Below, in pieces: positions 1 through 6,709 of a stretch of 6,709 bases of DNA. The notes under the pieces were generated by a model. That model made no database searches. It saw nothing but the letters and a program-made list of their open reading frames with translations, and was not told the DNA's origin. Positions within the stretch are counted from its first letter, which is position 1. Each line of letters starts with the position of its first letter. Source of the DNA: Rhodoferax sp. (GTDB taxonomy: Bacteria > Pseudomonadota > Gammaproteobacteria > Burkholderiales > Burkholderiaceae_C); assembly GCA_021731215.1 (NCBI GenBank), contig JAKFXU010000018.1:1-6709 (forward strand). Reading direction: 5' to 3'. The translations under genes and the position numbers were made by a program.

Positions 1-1126
1 TGGTGTACTGGGCGATGTAGTAGCTCAGCATCTGGTCGTCGGCGCCGCCCAGCAGCGCGGGCGTCACGTAATAGCCAATGCTGAGGATGAATACCAGCAG
101 GCCGCCGGCGCCGACGCCGGGCCAGGTTTGCGGCACATAGACCCGGAAAAACGCGGCCAGCGGCGAGCTGCCCAAAGACACGGCGGCGCGCAGGTAGGTA
201 TTGGGCACCGATTTCATCACGCTGTAGAGCGGCAAAATCATGAAGGGCAGCAGGATGTGCACCATGGCGATGATGACGCCCAGCCGGTTGAACAGCAGTG
301 GCAGCGGCTCATCGGTCAGCCCCAGCCCCATCAGGGAGCGATTGACCAGGCCATTGGACTGCAGCAGCACGATCCAGGCCGCGACCCGCACCAGAATCGA
401 GGTCCAGAACGGCACCAGCACCAGAATCATCAACATATTGGCCTTGCGCGCCGACAGGGTGGACAGCCAGTAAGCCAGCGGGTAGCCCAGCAACAGGCAG
501 CACAGGGTGACGATGGCGCTGATCTGGAAGGTGCGCAGCAGTATTTTTGCGAAGGCGGCGCTGTCGGCGTCCACTTTGACAATGTTGCCCTGCACATCGC
601 GCTGCAGGTCCAGCGAAGCCAGCAGGTAGTCGGGGGTCCAGCGCGAGCCGTTTTTGGCGATCGCCTGCCAATAGCTCAGTTCGCCCCAGCGCGGGTCCAA
701 GGCCAGCAGGCGCTCGCGCAACTGCGCGGGCGTCAGGCCCTTTTCCAATGGCAAAGCGCGGTAGGTCGACATGATCAAGGAGCGGGCGCCGCTGACCTCG
801 CTGTTGAGCCGGCGCGCCAGCGCACCGGCATCGGACTGCTCCTGAATCGCCGCCAGGTCTTCGACCAAGGCCGCGTAGGCCGCATCGGGCGGGGCGCTGC
901 TGCGGTTCCAGTGCGCCAGCGCCTGCACGGTGCGGCCCAGGGTGCTGGCGACTTCCGGGTTTTCCACCGCGCGCACCAGCAGTGCGCCGATCGGCACCAG
1001 AAAGGTGAACAGCAGAAACAGCAGCAAGGGCAGCGTCAGCGCGATCGCGAAAGCCCGTCTGCGGCGTTCAACGCGCCGCAATTGGCCTGCCAGACTGCCG
1101 GGTAGCACGGGCATGGACGGGTTCAT
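1..1126 (-). CDS. ABC transporter permease, PotB-like, with long periplasmic insertion (3' end cut by window edge)
   Basis: Inner-membrane permease of the polyamine/amino-acid type ABC importer whose ATPase and binding protein lie just upstream. Translating the minus strand from the ATG at 1126-1124 gives 375 uninterrupted codons running off the left edge. A basic N-terminus (RRVERRRR, residues 17-24) precedes the first membrane segment (about 26-50). A hydrophilic stretch of about 140 residues follows (about 53-195). Further membrane segments lie near 200-222, 231-255, 275-298 and 333-355. The loop holding the permease EAA motif, which docks on the ATPase, is at about 309-330 (YLRAAVSLG, then RVYVPQ). 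E. coli PotB is under 300 residues, so the extra length is almost all in the first periplasmic loop. The start has a weak purine-rich site (AAGAGAG) about 6 bases upstream and lies 21 bases after the binding-protein stop; Met5 is an alternative start. Probably 40-60 C-terminal residues are missing. Family is secure; substrate is inferred. Confidence 0.9.
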   Translation of the reverse strand, partial: MNPSMPVLPGSLAGQLRRVERRRRAFAIALTLPLLLFLLFTFLVPIGALLVRAVENPEVASTLGRTVQALAHWNRSSAPPDAAYAALVEDLAAIQEQSDAGALARRLNSEVSGARSLIMSTYRALPLEKGLTPAQLRERLLALDPRWGELSYWQAIAKNGSRWTPDYLLASLDLQRDVQGNIVKVDADSAAFAKILLRTFQISAIVTLCCLLLGYPLAYWLSTLSARKANMLMILVLVPFWTSILVRVAAWIVLLQSNGLVNRSLMGLGLTDEPLPLLFNRLGVIIAMVHILLPFMILPLYSVMKSVPNTYLRAAVSLGSSPLAAFFRVYVPQTWPGVGAGGLLVFILSIGYYVTPALLGGADDQMLSYYIAQYT

Positions 1127-1147
1127 CGCGATCTCTCTTGGCTGGAC

Positions 1148-2179
1148 TTACTGAGCAGCCCAGGCGGCGAAACGCTTTTCGAGCGCCTCGCCCTGGTCAG
1201 CCCAGAAGCTCACGTTGAATTGCAGCGCGGTTTTGGAATTGGCCGCCGAGGTGGGCAACTGGCCCAGCACCTTGGCGTCGAGCTTGGCCAGGGCCTTGGT
1301 GTTGGTCGGACCATAGGAGATCAGCTTGGCGTACTCGGCCTGGGCCTCGGCGCTGCTGGCGGTGGCGATGAATTTCAGCGCCGCCTCCTTGTTGGGCGAA
1401 CCTTTGGGGATTACCCAGAAATCGAGGTCGTAGATGCCCCCGGTCCAGGTGATCTGCAGGTTCTTGCCCTCGCGCTGCGCCGCATCGATGCGGCCGTTGT
1501 AGGCGGTGGTCATGACCACGTCGCCGGCCACCAGGAACTGGGGCGGCTGGGCACCGGCTTCCCACCACTGGATGTTGGCCTTGAGTTCGGTCAGCTTCTT
1601 GAAGGCGCGCTCGGCGCCATCCTTGGTCGCCAGCACCTTGTAGACATCCTGCACCGCCACGCCGTCGGCCATCAGGGCGAACTCCACGTTGTAGCGCGCG
1701 CCCTTGCGCATGGCGCGCTTGCCGGGGAATTTCTTGATGTCCCAGAAGTCGGCCCAGGTGCTGGGGGCGGTCTTTAGCTTGTCGGCGTTATAGGCCATCA
1801 CGGTGGACCAGACAAAAGTGCCAATGCCGCACTCGTGCAGCGCTGCCGGGGTGAAGTCGGCCTTGTTGCCGATCTTGCTGTAGTCGAGTTTTTCAAACAG
1901 GCCTTCATCGCAGCCGCGCGTCACGTCGGGCGATTCGACCTCGACCACGTCCCAGGTGACTTTTTTGGTTTCGACCATGGCCTTGATCTTGGCCTGCTCG
2001 CCGTTGTATTCGACGCCGACGACCTTGTTGCCGGTGCTTTTCTCAAAGGGCTCGAAGTAAGCCTTTTTCTGGGCATTGCCGTTGGCGCCACCAAAGTTCA
2101 CGACCGTGATCTGGGTCTGGGCCTGGCTGGCGAATGAGGCAGCGACCGCAACGGCTGCCACGATAGGTTTGAGTTTCAT
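1148..2179 (-). CDS. Periplasmic substrate-binding protein of a PotD/YdcS-like ABC transporter (putative GABA or polyamine binder)
   Basis: Secreted solute receptor of 343 residues that delivers ligand to the adjacent permease. The N-terminus is a typical Sec signal peptide: MKLK, a hydrophobic Ala/Val core, then a likely cut after SQA (residues 18-20). The mature protein begins with a beta strand and VVNFGGANG (about 26-34), then YFEPFEKSTG (41-50), the pattern of PotD-like binding proteins. Later landmarks are Cys90 and Cys117 (possible disulfide), the Trp pair W205-W206, AYNGR ending at Arg230, and YDLDFWVIPKG (250-260), the hinge-side segment common in the family. The N-terminal Trp-rich polyamine motif of PotD/PotF is absent, while Arg230 could hold a carboxylate, so an amino acid such as GABA is a serious alternative to putrescine or spermidine. 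The start is fixed by the signal peptide and a strong AGGAGA site. Family is confident; ligand is unproven. Confidence 0.93.
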   Translation of the reverse strand: MKLKPIVAAVAVAASFASQAQTQITVVNFGGANGNAQKKAYFEPFEKSTGNKVVGVEYNGEQAKIKAMVETKKVTWDVVEVESPDVTRGCDEGLFEKLDYSKIGNKADFTPAALHECGIGTFVWSTVMAYNADKLKTAPSTWADFWDIKKFPGKRAMRKGARYNVEFALMADGVAVQDVYKVLATKDGAERAFKKLTELKANIQWWEAGAQPPQFLVAGDVVMTTAYNGRIDAAQREGKNLQITWTGGIYDLDFWVIPKGSPNKEAALKFIATASSAEAQAEYAKLISYGPTNTKALAKLDAKVLGQLPTSAANSKTALQFNVSFWADQGEALEKRFAAWAAQ

Positions 2180-2236
2180 CGACGGAGTCTCCTTTTGGAT
2201 GGGTAATGAAGCAAGGGATCAAGGTTTGCAAACGGA
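2180..2236 (-). promoter_or_regulatory. Intercistronic leader of the binding-protein gene, with strong Shine-Dalgarno and a short palindrome
   Basis: This 57-base gap between the ATPase stop and the binding-protein start is much longer than the other two gaps in the operon (8 and 21 bases). It carries the best ribosome binding site in the window, AGGAGA on the minus strand (complement of 2188-2193), 8 bases before the ATG. It also has a perfect 10-base palindrome, GTTTGCAAAC (2224-2233). Strong separate translation of the binding protein fits the usual excess of receptor over membrane components. No clear promoter or terminator is visible here, and a 10-base palindrome is not rare by chance. 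Confidence 0.5.
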
Positions 2237-3319
<1,083 letters not shown>

Positions 3320-3327
3320 GTGATAAA

Positions 3328-4626
3328 TCAACCCGCCTGGACTGCTGTCAGGGCCGCGTCGATGATGGCCAGGCCTTCGTCAACGATGGCGTCACTGGCA
3401 GTCAGCGGCACCAGGATGCGGATCACGTTGCCATTGGTGCCGCACGACAGCAAAATGAGCCCGCGTTGTGTGGCTTCTGCGACCACGCGTTTGGCCAACT
3501 CGGCATCGGGTTGTTTCAGGTCGCCACCCTTGCACAGCTCGATCGCCACCATGGCGCCCAGGCCGCGCACATCGGCAATGCACTTGTTTTTGCCGGCCAT
3601 GCCTTGCAGGCTGGCCGTCAAGCGTTCGCCCAACTCGCGGCTGCGCTGCAGCAGGTTTTCTTTTTGAAACACGTCAAGCACCGCTAGCGCCGCCGCACAT
3701 GACAGCGGGCTACCCGCATAGGTGCCGCCCAGGCCGCCCGGCGCTGGCGCATCCATCACCTCGGCGCGTCCTACCACCGCCGAGATCGGGAAGCCGCCCG
3801 CCATCGATTTGGCCATGGTGATCAGGTCGGGTTCCACGCCGCTTTGTTCGATCGCAAACCAGGTGCCGGTGCGGCCGGCGCCGGTCTGGATTTCGTCGGC
3901 AATCAGCAAGATGCCATGCTGGTCGCACAGCTCGCGCAGGCGTTGCAGAAATGGGGGCGGTGCGATGTTGAAGCCGCCTTCGCCCTGCACCGGTTCAATA
4001 ATGATGGCCGCCACGCGGCTGGCTTCCACGTCGTTCTTGAAGATGGATTCGACGGAAGCGATGGCGTCATCGATGCTGACACCGTGCAGTACATCGGGAA
4101 ACTGGGCATGAAAAATTTCGGCCGGAAACGGTCCGAAGCCGGTTTTGTAGGGGGCGACCTTGCCGGTCAGGCCCAGCGTCAGCAGGGTGCGTCCATGGTA
4201 GCCGCTGGTAAACGCAATGACGGCGGTGCGCTTGGTGTAGGCGCGGGCAATCTTGACGGCGTTTTCCACCGCCTCGGCGCCGGTGCTCAAAAACAGGGTC
4301 TTCTTGGCGAAGTCGCCGGGTGCCAGGGCGTTGATGCGCTCGGCCAGTTCCACATAGGGCTCATAGGCCAGCACCTGAAAGCAGGTGTGGGTGTAAAGCT
4401 CAAGCTGGGCTTTGACGGCGGCCACGATGGCGGGGTGGCGGTGGCCGGTATTGAGCACGGCAATGCCGCCGGCGAAGTCGATGTAGCGCTTGCCCTCCAC
4501 GTCCCAGACTTCGGCGTTTTCACCGCGCGCGATGAAAACGGGGTGGCTGTGGCCCACGCCGCGGGGAATCGCGGCCTGGCGCCGGGCCATCAAAGCAGCG
4601 TTGCTCAAGTTGGATTCGCGTTGCAT
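3328..4626 (-). CDS. gabT: 4-aminobutyrate (GABA) aminotransferase, class III PLP enzyme
   Basis: Cytoplasmic transaminase that moves the amino group of GABA to 2-oxoglutarate, giving succinate semialdehyde and glutamate. The 432-residue protein shows the whole GabT pattern: AIPRGVGHSHP near the N-terminus (19-29), FAGGIAVLNTGH (51-62), the PLP-phosphate loop STGAEAVENAVK (114-125), GYHGRT (142-147), EPVQGEGG (211-218), DEIQTGAGRTG (244-254) and the Schiff-base lysine K273 in TMAKSMAGGFP. By position, I55, E216, D244, Q247 and K273 match I50, E211, D239, Q242 and K268 of E. coli GabT. The reading frame is open 24 codons further upstream, but the ATG at 4626-4624, with GGAG four bases before it, matches the family's normal start and length. 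It is the first gene of the operon, divergent from the MocR regulator. Related omega-amino acid aminotransferases (PuuE, 5-aminovalerate) cannot be fully excluded. Confidence 0.94.
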   Translation of the reverse strand: MQRESNLSNAALMARRQAAIPRGVGHSHPVFIARGENAEVWDVEGKRYIDFAGGIAVLNTGHRHPAIVAAVKAQLELYTHTCFQVLAYEPYVELAERINALAPGDFAKKTLFLSTGAEAVENAVKIARAYTKRTAVIAFTSGYHGRTLLTLGLTGKVAPYKTGFGPFPAEIFHAQFPDVLHGVSIDDAIASVESIFKNDVEASRVAAIIIEPVQGEGGFNIAPPPFLQRLRELCDQHGILLIADEIQTGAGRTGTWFAIEQSGVEPDLITMAKSMAGGFPISAVVGRAEVMDAPAPGGLGGTYAGSPLSCAAALAVLDVFQKENLLQRSRELGERLTASLQGMAGKNKCIADVRGLGAMVAIELCKGGDLKQPDAELAKRVVAEATQRGLILLSCGTNGNVIRILVPLTASDAIVDEGLAIIDAALTAVQAG

Positions 4627-4772
4627 ATCACTCCAGAATAGCGTTGAGTCGGTTGGTAAGCTGGCCTGAATGTAGTCCCCAGCGGCGACCGCTACCATAT
4701 ACAGGCAGCCTCTTTTTCGGGATGCACTGTGCAGTCAATCGCGCCTCTACATACAAACCCTTAGGTCGTCCC
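4627..4772. promoter_or_regulatory. Divergent promoter/operator region between gabT and the MocR-type regulator
   Basis: This is the only sizeable intergenic region in the window and must hold the start signals for both directions. It contains TACCA boxes in opposite orientation: TGGTAAGC (4654-4661) and GCTACCA (4691-4697). It also has an imperfect repeat, CTACCATATACA (4692-4703) versus CTACATACA (4748-4756), and an 11-base palindrome, TGCACTGTGCA (4723-4733). The B. subtilis MocR relative GabR is known to bind ATACCA repeats, so these are plausible operator half-sites. Toward gabT, TACATT (complement of 4669-4674) is a weak -10 candidate with the TACCA box at the -35 position, which would suit an activator-dependent promoter. 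No convincing sigma70 or sigma54 consensus was found for either gene. Ribosome sites are GGAG before gabT and AGGT (4763-4766) before the regulator. Confidence 0.55.
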
Positions 4773-6164
4773 ATGTTTTCAATCAATCCGCAGAGCCCGA
4801 CACCCCTGGTGGTGCAGATCGTGGAGGGATTTCGTGTCCTCATTCAGGACGGCTCGCTGCGCGCGGGCTCCAAGGCGCCGTCGATCCGGCAGTTTGCCCA
4901 TGCCCATGAGGTGAGTGTTTTTACTGTGGTCGATGCCTATGACCGGCTGGTGGCGCAGGGCTACTTTGCCTCGCGCCCGCATTCTGGTTTTTTTGTCAAG
5001 CACCGACCCTTGTCGGCCAACGAGGTGCCGGGCCACGGACCCAATTTCAGCTTTGACTCGATGTGGTATCTGCGCCGTATTTTCGAGAACCGGGCCCTGC
5101 GCATGAAGCCCGGCTGCGGCTGGCTGCCCAGTGACTGGCTGTTCCAGGAGGGGGTGCGCCGCAGCTTGCGCACGCTGGCGGCGGACAATGTGGACTTGGG
5201 CGGCTATGGCGAGCCCAAGGGCTATCCGCCGCTGCGCCAACTGGTGCGCGATCTGCTGGCCGAGCAGGAAATTGCGGTGACCTCGGAGCAGGTGCTGCTC
5301 ACCCACGGCTCCAGTCAGGCGATGGACCTGGTGGCGCGCCGTCTGGTGCGTCCCGGCGATGCCGTGCTGGTGGACGACCCCGGCTACCCCAATTTGCTGT
5401 TCTCACTGCGCTTTCTGGGGGCGCGCCTGATCGGGGTGCCACGCACCGCGTCGGGCTATGACCTGGCGGCGCTGGAACGATTGGTGATCGAGCATCAACC
5501 CAAGGTCTTTTTCACCCAGCCCCGGCTGCAAAGCCCGACCGGGTCGGTGGCCCAGTTGGCGCATTTGCACCGGGTCATGCAGTTGGCCGACAAGCATGAT
5601 TTCCTGGTGGTGGAAAACGACATCTACGCCGACTTGGACCCGGAGCCGAGACCCTCGCTGGCCAGCCTGGACCAGTTGCGCCGGGTGATTTACATCAGCA
5701 GTTTTTCCAAGACCATCTCGCCCAACATCCGGGTTGGCTACTTGGCGGCCAGTCCTGATTTGTTGGAAGACCTGGCCCAGCTCAAGATGATCTCGGGCCT
5801 GACTTCTTCCGAGTTCAGCGAGCGTCTGGCCTATGGCGCCCTGATCGACGGGCGCTGGCGCAAGCACATCAAAGGCCTGCGCGAACGTCTGGCCAAAGCG
5901 CATGAAGCGGCGGCCGCGCGCCTGCTGGCGATCGGATTCGAGATTTTTTCGGAACCCAAGGCCGGCATCTTTCTGTGGGCCCGGCACCCGGACCTGCCCA
6001 ATGCCGCCGAATTGGCCTACAAGGCGGTCGAGCAGGATATTCTGCTCGGGCCCGGCCATCTGTTCAGTCCGGAGCTGCACGCCAGCGCCTGGCTCCGATT
6101 CAACGTGGCCTTTTGCGACGATCCGGCCGTCTTTGCCTTCCTTGATCGTCAGCGCAGTGTTTAA
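4773..6164 (+). CDS. MocR/GabR-family transcriptional regulator: GntR winged helix fused to PLP-dependent aminotransferase-like domain
   Basis: Predicted DNA-binding regulator of 463 residues. Residues about 7-75 form a GntR-type winged helix ([18 protein letters not shown], then PSIRQFA and the recognition helix [19 protein letters not shown]). A linker leads to a type I aminotransferase fold (about 110-460). PLP-site residues are present: D283 and Y285 in ENDIYADL, the Schiff-base lysine K313 in [15 protein letters not shown], and R442 near the C-terminus (WLRF). These align by position with D279, Y281, K312 and R430 of GabR. The usual Asn of the NPTG motif is Ser254 (QSPTG). The frame is open further upstream (TTG 4644, ATG 4722), but ATG 4773 is preferred: AGGT lies six bases before it and the helix domain begins directly after. 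Its position divergent from gabT suggests control of that operon, probably with GABA or a related amine as effector. The stop overlaps the convergent dehydrogenase gene by four bases. Confidence 0.92.
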   Translation: MFSINPQSPTPLVVQIVEGFRVLIQDGSLRAGSKAPSIRQFAHAHEVSVFTVVDAYDRLVAQGYFASRPHSGFFVKHRPLSANEVPGHGPNFSFDSMWYLRRIFENRALRMKPGCGWLPSDWLFQEGVRRSLRTLAADNVDLGGYGEPKGYPPLRQLVRDLLAEQEIAVTSEQVLLTHGSSQAMDLVARRLVRPGDAVLVDDPGYPNLLFSLRFLGARLIGVPRTASGYDLAALERLVIEHQPKVFFTQPRLQSPTGSVAQLAHLHRVMQLADKHDFLVVENDIYADLDPEPRPSLASLDQLRRVIYISSFSKTISPNIRVGYLAASPDLLEDLAQLKMISGLTSSEFSERLAYGALIDGRWRKHIKGLRERLAKAHEAAAARLLAIGFEIFSEPKAGIFLWARHPDLPNAAELAYKAVEQDILLGPGHLFSPELHASAWLRFNVAFCDDPAVFAFLDRQRSV

Positions 6165-6709
6165 AGCTTGACCATCACGTGGCGCGCCACCGTGTAGTCC
6201 TCCAGCGCATACATCGACATGTCCTTGCCGTAGCCTGATGACTTCATGCCGCCATGGGGCATTTCATTGACCAGCATGAAGTGGGTGTTGATCCAGGTGC
6301 AGCCATATTGCAACTGCTTGGCCACGCGCATGGCGCGGCCTACGTCCTGGGTCCAGACGCTCGAAGCCAGGCCATATTCGGAGTCGTTGGCCCAGCCCAC
6401 CACTTGTTCGGCATCGGTAAAGCGGGTGACCGAAACGACCGGCCCGAAGACTTCGCGCTGCACGATTTCATCGTCCTGGCGCGCCCCGGCAATCACGGTC
6501 GGCTCGTAGAAGAAGCCCGGGCCCGGGCGCAGCTTGCCACCGGTGGTGACTTCCATGTGGCCGGCCATCTGGGCACGCTCGACAAAACTCGCCACCCGGT
6601 TGCGCTGGCGGTCCGAAATCAGCGGGCCCAGTTCGACCCCGTCTTCGTCTTGCATGCCCATCTTCAGGGTGGAAACGGCGGAGGTCAGCGCTGCCACCAG
6701 TTTTTCGTC
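6161..6709 (-). CDS. patD: Gamma-aminobutyraldehyde dehydrogenase, PatD-like (C-terminal part; N-terminus beyond right edge)
   Basis: NAD-dependent aldehyde dehydrogenase oxidising 4-aminobutanal, the putrescine transamination product, to GABA. The window holds the last 182 codons of a family of about 475 residues, open to the right edge. Visible landmarks are [14 protein letters not shown], the NAD-ribose-contacting motif [24 protein letters not shown], and a C-terminus with [40 protein letters not shown]. From memory this tail is very close to E. coli PatD (YdcW/Prr), and the tail fits that group better than generic betaine-aldehyde or succinate-semialdehyde dehydrogenases. The catalytic Cys and general-base Glu should lie just outside the window, so activity cannot be judged. 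It reads toward the regulator and shares the palindromic TTAA (6161-6164) as both stop codons. It is not in the gabT operon but supplies GABA to the same pathway. Confidence 0.9.
   Translation of the reverse strand, partial: DEKLVAALTSAVSTLKMGMQDEDGVELGPLISDRQRNRVASFVERAQMAGHMEVTTGGKLRPGPGFFYEPTVIAGARQDDEIVQREVFGPVVSVTRFTDAEQVVGWANDSEYGLASSVWTQDVGRAMRVAKQLQYGCTWINTHFMLVNEMPHGGMKSSGYGKDMSMYALEDYTVARHVMVKL
6176..6194. repeat. Short inverted repeat inside the 3' end of patD, just past the convergent stops
   Basis: The sequence CACG-TGGCGCGCCA-C-CGTG can fold back on itself. Its core GTGGCGCGCCAC (6179-6190) is a perfect 12-base palindrome, lying about 15 bases after the regulator's stop and within patD codons for VARHV. 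It is the only hairpin-like element I found near the convergent 3' ends. There is no following T-run in either direction, so it does not look like a standard intrinsic terminator. In GC-rich DNA a 12-base palindrome can arise by chance. Confidence 0.35.

Noticed and set aside
128..1105. Long plus-strand open frame (325 codons) opposite the permease
   Set aside because: Its translation is rich in Gln, His, Arg and Gly with no domain pattern, as expected antisense to GC-rich coding DNA. The minus strand gives a clear membrane permease with an EAA motif.
3320..3331. TTG start for the ATPase overlapping the gabT stop as TTGA
   Set aside because: No spaced Shine-Dalgarno precedes it, while the ATG at 3319 gives the usual family N-terminus and a normal coupled spacing.
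3844..4641. Long plus-strand open frame (265 codons) opposite gabT
   Set aside because: Gly/Ala/His-rich antisense shadow of a fully recognisable aminotransferase; no domain or supporting start site.
4627..4698. N-terminal extension of gabT by 24 codons
   Set aside because: The extension would start without a good ribosome site and run through the divergent promoter region. The ATG at 4626 has GGAG upstream and gives the normal GabT N-terminus.
4644..4772. N-terminal extension of the MocR regulator from TTG 4644 or ATG 4722
   Set aside because: The added residues do not resemble the family, the first frame would fill the whole shared promoter region, and neither start has a convincing ribosome site. 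ATG 4773 has AGGT at suitable spacing and leads directly into the winged helix.
4627..4772. Sigma54-type promoter for gabT or the regulator
   Set aside because: I looked for the TGGCAC-N5-TTGCA pattern on both strands of the divergent region and found no acceptable match.
5403..6080. Minus-strand open frame (225 codons) opposite the MocR regulator
   Set aside because: Gln/Gly/Arg-rich antisense translation; the plus strand carries the conserved PLP-binding fold in this stretch.

Overview
The window is GC-rich and densely coded on both strands. It reads like a beta-proteobacterial chromosome, most likely a Comamonadaceae/Burkholderiales relative. That placement is inferred from codon use, gene order and the general look of the proteins; no search was possible. 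There is no RNA gene, CRISPR array, insertion sequence or phage gene. It is a metabolic locus for uptake and breakdown of 4-aminobutyrate (GABA) and/or putrescine.

Layout, left to right. Positions 1-4626 hold a minus-strand operon, transcribed right to left. It starts with a GABA aminotransferase (gabT, 3328-4626). After 8 bases comes a PotA-like ABC ATPase (2237-3319). After a 57-base gap comes a secreted substrate-binding protein (1148-2179), and after 21 bases an inner-membrane permease (from 1126 down, cut by the left edge). A second permease probably follows outside the window. A 146-base divergent promoter region (4627-4772) separates gabT from a plus-strand MocR/GabR-type regulator (4773-6164), a winged helix fused to a PLP-binding aminotransferase fold. 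The regulator converges on, and overlaps by four bases (TTAA), the 3' end of a minus-strand aldehyde dehydrogenase (6161-6709, cut by the right edge). That gene closely resembles gamma-aminobutyraldehyde dehydrogenase (PatD).

How the parts fit together (inference): the ABC transporter imports GABA or a polyamine. PatD oxidises 4-aminobutanal, derived from putrescine, to GABA. GabT converts GABA to succinate semialdehyde, which enters the TCA cycle after a gabD-type step not seen here. The MocR regulator, divergent from gabT, probably senses GABA or a related amine through its PLP and controls the operon.

I see no wholly new system. The points most worth checking are the transporter's true substrate (the binding protein lacks the usual polyamine pocket start), the repeats in the divergent promoter, and the large extra loop in the permease.
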